DNA from: Lunularia cruciata
Lineage: Eukaryota > Streptophyta > Marchantiopsida > Lunulariales > Lunulariaceae
Length of the DNA: 64,000 nt
Reading direction: 5' to 3'
Assembly (NCBI GenBank): GCA_948567375.1
Contig: OX419757.1
Span: 54,188,001-54,252,000, forward strand
In this document: positions 44,482-55,700 of the stretch, piece by piece
Layout: the number at the start of each line of letters is the position of its first letter
Position numbering within the stretch: position 1 is the stretch's first letter
Notes under the pieces: generated by a model
What the model saw: the letters and a program-made list of their open reading frames with translations, nothing else
The model's database searches: none
Told to the model about the DNA's origin: nothing
Translations under genes and position numbers: made by a program

Positions 44482-44493
44482 TGGTATCATAGC
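44482..44493 (+). promoter_or_regulatory. Primer-binding site of copia-2 (one mismatch)
   Basis: TGGTATCATAGC, two bases after the LTR, matches the initiator tRNA-Met primer site except for T in place of G at position 9. Confidence 0.9.
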
Positions 44494-44569
44494 ATAGTTG
44501 GTCCTGAAGAGTGACTTGAGATCTGAGGGTGCAGTGAAGACGGTCAAGAAGCAAGTCCACAGCAAAGCA

Positions 44570-45260
44570 ATGGCAGGGGTGATATCCATATCAAATGTTA
44601 AATTTGCAGTTGAGAAGTTTGATAGGAAAAACAATTTTGAACTTTGGCAACTGAAGATGAAAGACCTTCTTGTCCAGCAAGGATTGCATAGAGCGCTAAA
44701 GAAAAACCATGAGGACAAAAGTGATGAGGATGAGGAAGATGAAGCAGATCTCAGAATTATTTGGTTGAACCTTGCTGATGAAGTGCTATACAATGTTATG
44801 AATGAAGAATCTGCACCAAAATTATGGGCCAAATTGGAGAATCTTTATATGACCAAGCCATTGACGAATAGACTCTATCTTAAACAGAAGTTGTATATGT
44901 TGTGGATAAAGGAAGGCCAAAGTATTATGGAGCACCTCAATGCTTTCAACAAAATCATTTGTGAGTTGATGAGCATAGAGGTCAAGTTAGAAGAGGAGGA
45001 TAAGACATTGTTGTTATTGACTTCACTTTCTCCTTCATATGAGCATCTGGTCACAACTCTTCTATATGGGAAGGATGATATAAATTGTGAGGAGGTCACT
45101 TCAGCATTATTGTCCAATGAGATACGAAAAAAACCCAACCAAGAAAAGACAAATCCAAAAGCTCTATTTATCAGAAGAAGGACGAGAGAGAGAGAGAGAT
45201 CAGATCAGATCATGAGTAAATCAAGATCCAAGTCTAGAACTGGAGGTTTAAAGACAAAGG
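44570..45260 (+). pseudogene. Copia-2 gag
   Basis: Starts MAGVISISNVKFAVEKFDRK and stays open through the Gag core (LADEVLYNVMNEESAPKLW, LNAFNKIICELMSIEVKLEE, RTRERERSDQIMSKSRSKSR). A frameshift near 45250-45270 then takes it out of the zinc-knuckle frame, so the continuing open frame to 45520 is not Gag. Compared with copia-1, a stretch before LRIIWLNLADE is shorter. Confidence 0.85.
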
Positions 45261-45269
45261 TTGGATTTA

Positions 45270-46617
45270 TGAGAAGGTTGGACATTTCAAGAAGGATTGT
45301 AACAATAAGAGGCTTGAGTCCAACAAGGATAAAGGTCAACTTTCAAATCAAGCAAGCATTGCTGAGTCTTTTGGAGTTGTGGATGATGTTCTATGTGTTA
45401 CCCAAGACAAAGATCAATTTGAGGAGTCATGGATATTTATGGACTCAGGTTGCTCTTACCATATGTGTCCAAATAAGGAGTGGTTTCATGAGTACAAATC
45501 ATTCAATGGAGGATCTGTAATAATGAGGAACAACATGGCTTGTAAAGCTATTGGCATTGGTACAATACGCATTAAGATGTTTGATTATAGTGTGAGGACT
45601 CTTGCTGATGTGAGGCATGTTCTTGAGTTACGGAAGAATTTGATATCATTAGGCACTTTGGACTCAAATGGTTGGAGGTGGGGAGCAGAAAATGGAACAC
45701 TCAAGTTATCAGAAAGAGAGTTGGTTGTAATGAAGTGCAAGAAGATAGGAAATCTTTATGAGCTTGTTGGAGAGACCATTATTGGAGGAGTGGCAAGTAT
45801 TATTTTTGAAAATGAAGATCCCAAAGATCTTACTCAATTATGGAACCTACGTTTGGGTCATATGAGTGAAAGAGGTCTAAGTGAATTGTCCAAGCAACAA
45901 CTTCTAAAGGGCCTTAAAAGTTGTAAGTTAAAATTCTATGAGCATTGTGTATTAGGAAAACAATGGAGGGTAAGCTTTTCCACAAGAGTTCATTGCACAA
46001 AGGGAAATTTAGATTATATGCATTCTAATCTTTGGGGCCTTGCACCTGTAGCTTCCAAATCTGGAGCATTATATTTTGTGCTATTGGTTGATGATTACTC
46101 TAGAAGAGTATGGATCTACACCATGAAGCAAAAACCACAGGTCTTCTATATCTTTAAACAATGGAAGGAGATGATGGAGAAACAAATTGGAAGGAAAGTG
46201 AAGTGGTTGAGATCTAATAATGGTGGAGAATACAAATCTGGAGACTTTGATAGATATTATGAGAGGGAAGGGATAATTCATCACTTTACCATTCCATGTA
46301 CTCCTCAACAAAATGGTGTGGCAGAGCGGATAAATTGTACACTCTTGGAGAAAGCAAGAAGTATGTTAAGCAACAACGGATTGGAGAAGAGTTTTTGGAC
46401 ATGAGTTGTCATTTGGTAAACATTTCTCCCTCTATTGCTATTGAGTGTAAGACACCTATGGAAAAATAGACAGGTCTGCATGTTGATTACTCTTCACTTA
46501 GAGTGTTTGGATGCATTGCTCATGTTCATATTCAACAAGAACAAAGGACAAAGTTAGATCCCAAATCTAAAAAATCTATATTCTTGGGATATGAGAAGGA
46601 TACAAAGGGATATAGAT
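45270..46617 (+). pseudogene. Copia-2 protease and integrase
   Basis: The frame open at 45379-46404 contains the protease site MDSGCSYHMC, the GAG-pre-integrase zinc region (LWNLRLGHMSE, with a tyrosine replacing the first cysteine of the later C-x2-C, FYEHCVLGKQ), and the integrase core LVDDYSRRVWIY and QQNGVAERI. The second catalytic aspartate is changed to asparagine (RSNNGGEYKSG), which alone would disable integrase. A deletion of about 20 bp relative to copia-1 at about 46400 (GAAGCTATAAATATGG lost) brings a stop. Confidence 0.88.
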
Positions 46618-46628
46618 AATGGGATCCA

Positions 46629-46879
46629 GAAAGAACAAAAAGTGACAATGTAGAAAAAACAAAGGATGGGAAGACTCCAACAAGCCGTTCAAGGGAGAGA
46701 TAAAAAAGGTAAAATAGGGCTAAGCTCCAATAGAGTCTATATGAGAAATCTGCCCTATCGCACCTAAGATATCCAAGCTATGCAAGTCATAAGGTCTACA
46801 CACAACTGGAGCATCCAAGAAACATCAATTAATGTGATTGCTCTCCTATGGATTGCACCAGCCATTGCCTCTATAGAGC
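46629..46879 (-). mobile_element. 5'-truncated non-LTR insertion in copia-2
   Basis: About 251 bp that interrupts copia-2 at the end of integrase. The flanks AATGGGATCCA (46618-46628) and AATGGATCCA (46880-46889) are an imperfect 10-11 bp target duplication. The insert matches 28210-28455 in the same orientation, with GTCTATATGAGAAATCTGCC, AAGATATCC.AG.TATGCAAG and CTCTCCTATGGATTGCACCA. Copia-1 has no insert at the same place. Confidence 0.88.
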
Positions 46880-47039
46880 AATGGATCCAAAAATGTGTTA
46901 TCTTGTTGTGAGTAGGGATGTAGTTTTTGATGAGACGAGTACAATGGAGACTATTACTATCATAGAAGTAAAAAAAACAAATTTAACCAGATTTTGTTAA
47001 GATTGATCTTGGAAATGAAGACATCTAACCTCTTGTAGA

Positions 47040-47974
47040 TCTACAAATTGAACCATTAGAAGAGCAAAGTCCAAAAGTGATTCATAAATATAGGTATCCA
47101 AATAGGGATAGAAGGACTCCAAAGAGATTTGATGATTCATTTGTAGCTTATGCTCTTCTTACGGAGAATGGTGAACCTTCTTCATATGAAGAGGCAATGC
47201 AAGATCAAGAGTGTCAAAAGTGGCATTGTGCAATGGAAGAGTAGATGAAGTCTTTGGCCAAAAACCAAACTTGGAGACTTGAAAAATTGCCTATGGGAAA
47301 GAAGGCAATTGGAAGGACTTCCAAAATCAAGTGGAGATTGATACAAAGCAAGGCTTGTAGCAAAGGGTTATAGCCAAAAAGAAGGTATTGACTTCAATGA
47401 GAATTTTTCACCAATGGTAAAAATCTCTTCAATTCGTGCACTAGTGGCAATAGTTGCATTGCATAACTTGGAGTTGGAGCAACTAGATGTTACAATTGAT
47501 TTTTGACATGGAGAATTGGAGGAGGAGATTTACATGCATCAACCTCAAGATTTTGTGGTACCAAGAAACCAAAACCTGGTTTGCAGGTTACAAAAGTCTT
47601 TATATGGACTAAAGCAAATTCCAAGACTTTGGTGCATGAAATTTGATGCTTTCATGTTGAAGCATGGATATAACAAACGTGAGTCGGATTGTTGTGTGTA
47701 TTTCAAGAAGCTGCGTGAACCTACAGTATTTCATTTAATCATCTTGGTACTATATGTGGATGATATGTTGATTGTTATGGAGGATATGGTTGAGGTGGAG
47801 AAATTGAAAGCACAACTTGGTAAGGAGTTTGATATGAAGGACTTGAGTTCTTCAAAGAGGGTACTTGGGATTGAAATCCACCAGGACAAGAGCAAGGGAA
47901 AGTTATGGATATCTCAAAGGAGATATTTGGAAAAATTACTTGCTCGGTTTGGCATGGAGAATGAAAACCAGTGA
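47040..47974 (+). pseudogene. Copia-2 reverse transcriptase
   Basis: Begins in decayed frame near 47100 (RRTPKRFDDSFVAYALLTEN), with a TAG in place of a glutamate codon near 47241. It becomes open at 47516-47974 with IYMHQPQDFV, ILVLYVDDMLIVMED (catalytic YVDD) and the end KLWISQRRYLEKLLARFGME. The first catalytic aspartate motif (LDVTIDF) is followed by a stop. Confidence 0.88.
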
Positions 47975-48734
47975 GCACTCCAATGGCAAGTCATTTCAGG
48001 ATATCATTGGAGCAATGTGCATCAAATGAAGAGGAGAGAAAAGTAATGTCAAATATTCCTTATGCTAGTACTGTTGGGAGTTTAATGTATACTATGGTCT
48101 GCACTAGACCAGACATCTCATATACTATGAGTATGGTGAGCAGATACATGGCAAATCCAGGGAAACAACATTGGGAAGTTGTGAAGTGGATACTTCGTTA
48201 CTTGAAAGGGACTATAATTATTGGCATTACCTTTGATGTGGAGAAGGACCAAGAAGGAGGAATTACACGGCATCTAGATTCTGATTTGGCCGGAGACTTG
48301 GATAAGAGAAGATCTACAATAGGAATTATTTTTTTACACTTGTTGGTGGTGCAATAAGTTGGAAGTCTACTCTCCAATCTACTGTTGCTCTTCCTACAAA
48401 GGCTGAATATATGGCAACAATTGAGGCTGCCAAAGAGGCAATATGGCTACAAAGATTAGCCAAGGATGTAGGACTCCCTAACATGAAGTCCACACTTTTT
48501 TGTGATAGCCAAAGCACTATTCACTTGGCCAAAAATGAAGGATATCATTCAAGGACAAAGCATATTGATGTGAGACATCATTTTATCAGGGAACCTGTGA
48601 TTAATGGTGAAATCAATTTGCAAAAGATTGGCACAGAGGTAAACGCAGCTGATATGTTGACTAAACCTGTTCCTGTCGAGAAGTTCAAGTTATGCATGGA
48701 CTTGCTCAGCGTTCAATGTTTCTCTTTGGGATGA
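47971..48734 (+). pseudogene. Copia-2 RNase H
   Basis: Two open pieces, 47971-48357 and 48411-48734, give GSLMYTMVCTRPDISYTMSM, HWEVVKWILRYLKGT, then ATIEAAKEAIWLQRLAKDVG, CDSQSTIHLAKN, HIDVRHHFIRE and ADMLTKPVPVEKF, the standard end of copia pol. One frameshift near 48330 separates them. Confidence 0.9.
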
Positions 48735-48763
48735 TATGGTGGATACGGGCAAAAGGTAGAGAT

Positions 48764-48915
48764 TGTTATGTTTGGCTTGTTATCAGTGACGACTGATCAA
48801 GACCAAGAGCAAATGTAACTGGTGAAACACCTTGCTGTTTAGAATAATGCTGGACCCGTCACTTATGTAGAAGTTAAGTCGGACAGTCACTTGTCTAGAA
48901 GTTTAGTAGATGACA

Positions 48916-48988
<73 letters not shown>

Positions 48989-49112
48989 CATTGAAGGCTA
49001 TTGTGAGCGGGGACAGGAAGTGAACCACATATCTCTTGTTGTCCTCTACTTTCTATTTAAAGTGGTTTGTGATGTGCTATTGGGAGAGGTCCTAGGTTCG
49101 TGTTTTCTAACA
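48764..49112 (+). repeat. 3' LTR of copia-2
   Basis: 349 bp from TGTTATGTTTGGCTTG to TTTTCTAACA, preceded by the purine-rich GGGCAAAAGGTAGAGA. It lacks some sequence of the 5' LTR near the middle and carries a TA run (48920-48987). It ends exactly at the second GGCGT. Confidence 0.92.
48920..48987. repeat. Pure TA microsatellite inside the copia-2 3' LTR
   Basis: About 34 uninterrupted TA units. The corresponding place in the 5' LTR is a short, mixed TTTATATTTATATAG, so the expansion happened after insertion in one LTR only. Confidence 0.97.
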
Positions 49113-49117
49113 GGCGT

Positions 49118-51501
49118 ATGCGAAGGGACCTGACAAATTGAATCAGCAAGGAAGAGATACAAACCGGGTTTACAAAACCGTTATAGAATGAAACCTCTCG
49201 GGACTTGGAATGCTAAGTTGGTTTTCACTTACATCTGTTGTTCATGGGTAGCAGCATTGGACACTAATGCAAACATCTTCAGGTGAAGCGGCGGTCTCAC
49301 GGCAGAGGACTAGATATCACTGCCACTAACCCCGTAGTACTGGAGCTGAAGACGTGCATCGTCCACTTTACGTAGGAGGCAGAGTTTGGTACGAGACAAA
49401 AGAATCATGTTAGGAGTCACGGCTCGAATTTCAATTTCCAGGTTAGGAACGTGTGAATTGGTCACCAGCTGACATGACCATTAAGCACTCTGTAACCAAT
49501 CAATGGGGATTACGAAAAGGGTTCGGAAAAGGATGCGTGGAGGCATGTACTCAGGCGAGCAGGTAAGGTACGACTCTCGATGGAGTAGAGGAGGACCCGT
49601 CTGGCCACGTTCAACACCTTACAAATACGATACCAACACCGTAGGACTGGTTGGCCGTCAGGATGATCAGCCTTAAGTGGTGAATTTGAGAATTTCGTAT
49701 GTCTGGACGTTTCTGCCTTCATGGTTGTTGAAAGACGGTCCACATAGAGAACAATGGGAATCGTGATCGGTACCAGTTGGACTGTGAGAGAAGGCTGAAC
49801 ACGAGTTGTCTCGTGCACATACTTTGCGTCCCATTCAAAGAGGTTGCTTCTTGCGGCAGGTATGTTTAGGAAACGCCAGGCTACTCGCCAGTAAAGTACA
49901 TTGATTAACGTAGGCCGAGTTCAGCAGTGCACATTGAGCTTGTCTCCAAGTTATGCCTCAACGCAGCATTCTGCCACCCCTGATTGAGAATGTGGTATCA
50001 TGGAAAAACATTTGAAGCTGTAGAACCACTTCTGTGACCTCAGCCCTTTGATACGACCTTCGATCTTGGAAGCGCACAAACATATCGCTCGTTCGGTTCC
50101 AAACTTTAGTGAAGATTATACACAAAGACGGTGTATGCGCCAATTGTAGTGGTATTCTTGTCCCATCCTTACTTTTGCTCCTCGGGGTGTCGGTCTTTCC
50201 TTTATCTGATTGACGTCATCCCAAATGTTCTGTCAGCTGCCTCTGCTCGTCATCGTCTTAGATGAGCTTGCAGCGTTTCGTAATTGGAACTCTCTTCAGG
50301 TTCGTCGGATCTTTTAGATCATTGCTCTAGTATCCGTATAGTCTATAAGGTAGCATAGAGGTTTCCTTCTTGATGCACTAGTGTAACACCTGAATCGAGG
50401 TTTTCTACGCGTCGTAATAGAAGCTCGTTCATTCTGATTGGCAATTGCTGTAGTGGCTTGAGCATGTCGACTAGCTGATGTCCATATGAAGCTGTTCATA
50501 CCCAGCTTCTTGCGGTGGTCCTATGACAAGGACATAAGAGCACTGAACCAGAAACCAACCCCACGCCGTCTTACTGTCGCTCTAGCCGTAAGGCAGTAGG
50601 GGATTACAGACTCTAGGATGGAGAGTGTTGATGCCGTCTGATGGAGGTCATGCACTAGCTTAGCAATCCCAGCCAGTAGAGTGGCCTAGTGGAAATGTAG
50701 ACTTGAGAAGTGGTTGGAATTCCAATTATCACTGCAGGCATCTGTTCTTGGTGATGGCAATATCGTAATGAACAAGGAATGGTTATGAACAAACCTTATT
50801 CGTGGAGAGTATTTAATCTTGGATCCAGTATAGTTTGTGAAATTTATATCATTGCACGTTTATGCTATAGCGACTCTTCTTCTTTTGGAAAGGTACGAGT
50901 TCCCACAACAATTCTGAACTAGTAGTATCCGAAACGTGAAGAGTTGCTTAAGACTGGTCGAGGGTTGCTCCGGATCAGACTTTCCGAACGGCAAGACATT
51001 CGATGAAGCAATTCTCCAGCCTTGTCTGAATTCAGTAATCAGATTCCTGTCAGCTGAAGAATAGGTGGTTGGAATTTTCCCTGACCCGACGACCCAGGTG
51101 GCAAACGATACTGGGTTCCACATTGGAATAGGTGATTTTAAGTGTACAGTAGACCAAGTCCCTTCTGCTGTCATACGAATATGCGATCGTGAAAGTTTTT
51201 GAGTATAAAACCACTGTCAGTTCGTCGAGGCCAGAAACCGCGTGACATGAGGTCATGATCGAGTTCCTCTCGTGTACATCACTGTCACAGGGGTTCACGT
51301 TGCTTGTAAGTCATAAATGAAGAGCCCAACATCCAGTCCGCAGACTCTCTGCGTCCAATGTACAGCGTGCTATCCGAGCTCGTGTCAGTTCCCCTCTGCC
51401 AACTCTCTCTCATATACGTACTTTGCCGCGTTGATGTCGCTTTTAGCTACTTCTCAACACGTCGTCACCATAAGAGGTGAACTCTCTAGTCGTGGAAGTC
51501 T
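49118..51501. other. CpG-containing stretch without recognised genes
   Basis: The right flank of the copia-2 insertion. No transposon protein or known gene was recognised. Open frames of 60-105 codons occur on both strands (for example 49510-49818 and 50860-51174 on minus), but none shows a domain, convincing codon bias or splice structure I can support. Confidence 0.45.
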
Positions 51502-52173
51502 CTAGTCATTCGTTTCCTTAAGAAGCAAGGAGCCTCGTGCGCAAGGAATGAATGCGAAGACAATGAAGGCGCGAGATAAGGCATCGATTCTTATCTTCTC
51601 TAATGCATTGACGATCCTAACGTTGGAAAGCGAAGTCCCACGTAGGTACCAGCATCCCCTAAAATGCTTCCTCCCGTCACAAAATTCTCTTTTCCCATTC
51701 CCCCAGTTCGTCTGTGGTGTGATAGAGCTTCCTTGCAGTGGGAATCTCTGAGAGTTACCGGACGGTAGAAATTGCAGGCCTACGTGGGAAAGAAGCAGGC
51801 AGAGACAGACATCAAATCCTTGCGTGATGGTTTCCAGCAACGCTTTGATCTGCAGCAGGGTTGCCTTCAACAATAGCACCAGAATGTTCGCACCACTAAA
51901 TTGCATATACTTTGCGTTAGACAGAGAGTACCAAGAGCTCGCCAGCTCCGACACGTCGGGTTGCCACGTCAATGTCAAGTACTCAGGATTCGCGCGTAGC
52001 GTAATTTGTCTCCTCGGAAAGAGTGGCGATCTTCGCTGAGAAGCTAAACCGACGACTGTTATCCATCCCCAAACTGGAGATGGTAATGACTTCGCAGTTG
52101 CCAAGCGTGCGATGGCAATCTGCGACGTCTTGTATAGGGACAAGATCCTGCGCGACGCTAGGTTCCGTCTCAT
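51502..52173 (-). CDS. Orphan open frame, 223 codons, product unknown
   Basis: The longest single open frame in the 49-64 kb half outside the retroelements. It starts MRRNLASRRILSLYKTSQIA and is rich in Arg, Ser and Leu. I recognise no domain, signal or repeat. Hydrophobic stretches (ANILVLLLKATLLQIKALL and FDVCLCLLLSHVGLQFL) could be membrane segments, but chance frames can look like this. Overlapping frames exist on plus. It may be a non-coding stretch; treat as hypothetical. Confidence 0.2.
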   Translation of the reverse strand: MRRNLASRRILSLYKTSQIAIARLATAKSLPSPVWGWITVVGLASQRRSPLFPRRQITLRANPEYLTLTWQPDVSELASSWYSLSNAKYMQFSGANILVLLLKATLLQIKALLETITQGFDVCLCLLLSHVGLQFLPSGNSQRFPLQGSSITPQTNWGNGKREFCDGRKHFRGCWYLRGTSLSNVRIVNALEKIRIDALSRAFIVFAFIPCARGSLLLKETND

Positions 52174-55100
52174 CTCAATGGGACGGATGGAAGTTAAGAG
52201 TCTAGTACAGGACTGGTAAACTGCGTGGCGCCATTGTCCAAATTTAGGAAGTCAGCAGCGGACGGGCAAGTCAAGTCACGGGAGGCATTGACCCAGCTTT
52301 ATAGAAAGTTGGCCAGGTGTCTGCTGGGTCAGGTTTATCGAGCCTCGTTCTTACTGAAGGCAAATGCCCCGCAGTATCAGCACGGAGCTTCTTGGCATCA
52401 CAAGCGCCAGTATATCATCGTTAAAAATGGAGCGACCACTACAATTTCCTCCGACGAACTCGCATCTAGCGTTGCTTTTGTCGTGCGGAAAGAAAATTGA
52501 GTCCATAACTTTTCTTGCACACGACTTGGAGCTCGTGACAACATGATGGCTCTCACTCTTCCTGACATATCCTTGGCGCTTGGAGGGCCAATTGAGGAGA
52601 TGAACCCTGGTCAAAGTGGTTTCTCTGTCTAGCAGCATTGACAGGAATCCCTTACAGTACATGATACATTCACTAAATGCGGCTGTGTGTGCGTATCGCC
52701 TGATACGGCCGCTATGTATTACCGTAATTTTGATTATTAGTCATCTGACAGAGCACTGAAAGAATCCCTCGTGCCAACAGGGGTTTTCGGTCTCGAATTC
52801 TTCCTGTCTGTTCATGTGCTCTGCTCCTTTTTGGACAGTGGAGCACCAGGAGTGAGAGAGGCGAGCTGTAGCGCAAAATAGACTTGAATGCTGCTGGCAA
52901 CAAAGAGAACCAAGGAGAGAGAACTGAATGGTGACCTTGCTTGGTACGCAAGTTAAGTTCTCAGCAGAAGACAGCCCGCATCTATCCCTATTCATCATTC
53001 CATGGCATTTCGCTCACGGATTAGGGAACAGGAAGAGTCTGATAATTAACCGCTACGTGGCTGTGGCTGCCACTCAAATCCTATCATTCCATAGTACTTT
53101 TCTACGAGCTGAAATGATGGAGAAAAGATTCGGCACAACTAAGCTACCGACGGTAAATCCACGAGTGGTAAGAATGCAATCAACAAACACAGATTTGCAA
53201 GGAGTGACGACACTGCAGCCGTTCAGTTCATCTCGAGCTTCCAACTTCACTACCGTCGACCTACCTTCGACTTCCCGCTAACGATCTCAAGATACATCAA
53301 AGGGAGTAATGAAAAACCCGTAAGAACTTCAGAGAGCCTTGGAAACAAACCAAACGGAACAAAGAAACATAGATGCAGAAGTTCCCAAATCCGAGTTATC
53401 ATGTTACTTTTGGAAGCAACCGTTTCGTCGAGAAAACGTTCGGATGTAGCAATCTTTTACTTTGTCTACTTTCACTTGCAGTAAATTCAGCTTCGACTTA
53501 ATTCAGCATACGATAAGTCTAAGCTTTTCATGTAGGAAAGGAGAACCTCTTGTTTGACTTCTGATGCAGTTTTTCTCTTATGATCTGGACTCACATCTTC
53601 GCTCAAATGAAAGTCAAAGTCAAATCAAAGTCAAGTCGGGGTGGATTAGATTGATAGAGCATGATAAAAAGTTTAGCTCGTCACGGTATGGTTCGGATAC
53701 AATGCTTGCGATGAAATGAGACTGGGGCGAGGAAATAGGAAGTACAATAAGGGCGGTTTTCATGTTAAGTTTGATGCATGGGTGTATAATTCGAAATTTG
53801 TGCAGTTTTGATTTGTCATATAGATTACGGTGAACTTCGGGCACTATGGCTCACCGGCTCATCAATCCCCATTGCCATAGACCCATTTCCTTCTTGAGTT
53901 TCCCCTGTTCTGTTCTAACCGTCACAACAGCTTACGGTTTTTGAGCAAATTGAGTTTGAAATCGAACTCTGAAGTTTACGAAGTTAGTGTATCCTACGAT
54001 AGGACCTGGTAGGATCCTACCAGAAACCGCCATCTTTCTGATATTCGAGAAAGAAGAGTATGAAGGGGATTTCCAAAGGTTCTACTACTAGAGATTCTTG
54101 AATTTGAGGCATAAGCACATCAGTATTTACTTACATTGCTGTGTGTATTTATTCTAGTGATTCTAAGCGTAAAGAAGTGCCAGACAGAAATATATTTATA
54201 TACGAGAATTATTGCTTGAGTAATATTATGTGAAGAAATTGGAGACTTGTTTATTATTATTTACGGTTTGTGTCAAAGAATTCAAAGTCTTCTGGAAAAA
54301 ATTAAGCCTTACAGAATCCACACGTTAATGACAATTATCTTATGAATGGTTCATTTTCTGCAGAAAACGGTTATAAATGCAATTCAATACCAGTTCTTTG
54401 AAAATAGTTTATATTGTCATGAAAATTTGCATTATCTCAAAATTCTATATTACTGTTAAGTTAACAGAGTATCACCCATGACTTGCCAAGTTCCTTAAGC
54501 ATGATTTAACAACTTAAAAAAGTCTCACAACCTTGAAACACTTTCCCCAGAAACTTAAATATCTTTCCCAGAGAATATGTCTTCGTATTTGTTGGGTCAG
54601 AAGGGATTCTTCTAGTTATGCCTTGAACTCCATGCCTTTCGTGGAGCCTCTCAGATTCCAGAGTCTAGCATGTATATATCCCATATCGCGATTATATTCT
54701 CCGGATTAAAACTTAAATCAAACGCATTCTATCCATATGCCACTAGGAAATAGCTCGTCTCCCATAAGATTATACTTTTCTGGGGAGAGTTTGTGACAAG
54801 GACACATCCTTTAGCCTTTAATTGGGGGCCCTAATAAGTCAAATCATAAATCGGAGACTTGTTCGGATCTGATACTTTGTCTAATGAGATCTACTCAACT
54901 CATATTATGTGTAATTAGACTCTCCAGACTCCGCAAGAGCTTCAAAAGGAAAAGTGGCAAAACTAAAGCCAGTGGCGGAAAAGGCACAGCATTAAAGACG
55001 AGTATCCCTGCCATCTGATCTTCTTGTCAGACCTGGAAGGTGCTAAACAGGACAAGAGCGTGCCATATTTTTCATACATCTTTCTTGAAGTCCAATCTTG

Positions 55101-55700
55101 TGGCTCCACCCGTGGACACTCTGATTTCCATGCCACTCAAACACAGCAACCCCATCCTCCAGGACCGGTAAATTTAGCTCAGAAGATCGAATTCTCGTTA
55201 CCCAAGATGCAGAAATTTAGCCTCCAAGCCAAGCACCCACAATCAAATCCCCACAGAGACGAAGAAGTAGGATTAGACATCATCGTTATTGCGCAGTAGT
55301 CATCACACGTGAAAAGACTCTGTCAGCAGACCTAACAATGTCAGACCTACTGGTGCCATACCGTCGGTATGTGCTTCAATGGAGACTAACTTTGTCTCAC
55401 AGTCAAGGCAAATCCAAGTAAAGTGCGATCTTGGACTTGGATTTGCAGGTTACACTTTTTCTGTTAACGGTAGGTCTCAATGACGTGATCCAGTCCAGCT
55501 TTCTCCATCTCACTTCGTATCTGTGCTGTATGACACTCCATTGGCTATCTTGCATCCCTCCATGCTGATATTTCCGTCACTGTCCACGGCCAGAACGTAT
55601 AATGTGGTACTATCCAGCTCATTCCAAGCAGAGCAAGCTACGTTGCTTTACATACACGGACGAATGTTTACTCACCAAGGACACCCATGTAACTTTGCTT
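52174..55700. other. No gene recognised
   Basis: Mixed-composition sequence with short frames (for example 52225-52500 plus, 52928-53281 plus, 55024-55299 plus) that have no recognisable features. A small inverted pair, TAGGACCTGGTAGGATCCTACC near 54000, is visible. Confidence 0.4.

Larger units (their letters stand above)
44138..49112 (+). mobile_element. Copia-2: full-structure Ty1/copia element with perfect 5-bp target duplication
   Basis: LTRs at 44138-44479 and 48764-49112 flank, in order, a primer site, gag, protease, integrase, reverse transcriptase and RNase H. The target duplication GGCGT is present at 44133-44137 and 49113-49117. It is the same family as copia-1. It carries frameshifts, stops, a small deletion in integrase and a 251-bp foreign insertion, so it is not active. 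The surrounding host DNA contains CpG while this element is CpG-poor, which fits a methylated and deaminated transposon. Confidence 0.95.

Noticed and set aside
44498-45520. Copia-2 Gag as one 340-residue protein
   Set aside because: The last 80 or so codons are out of frame with the zinc knuckle and protease; the true Gag ends in a frameshift near 45260.
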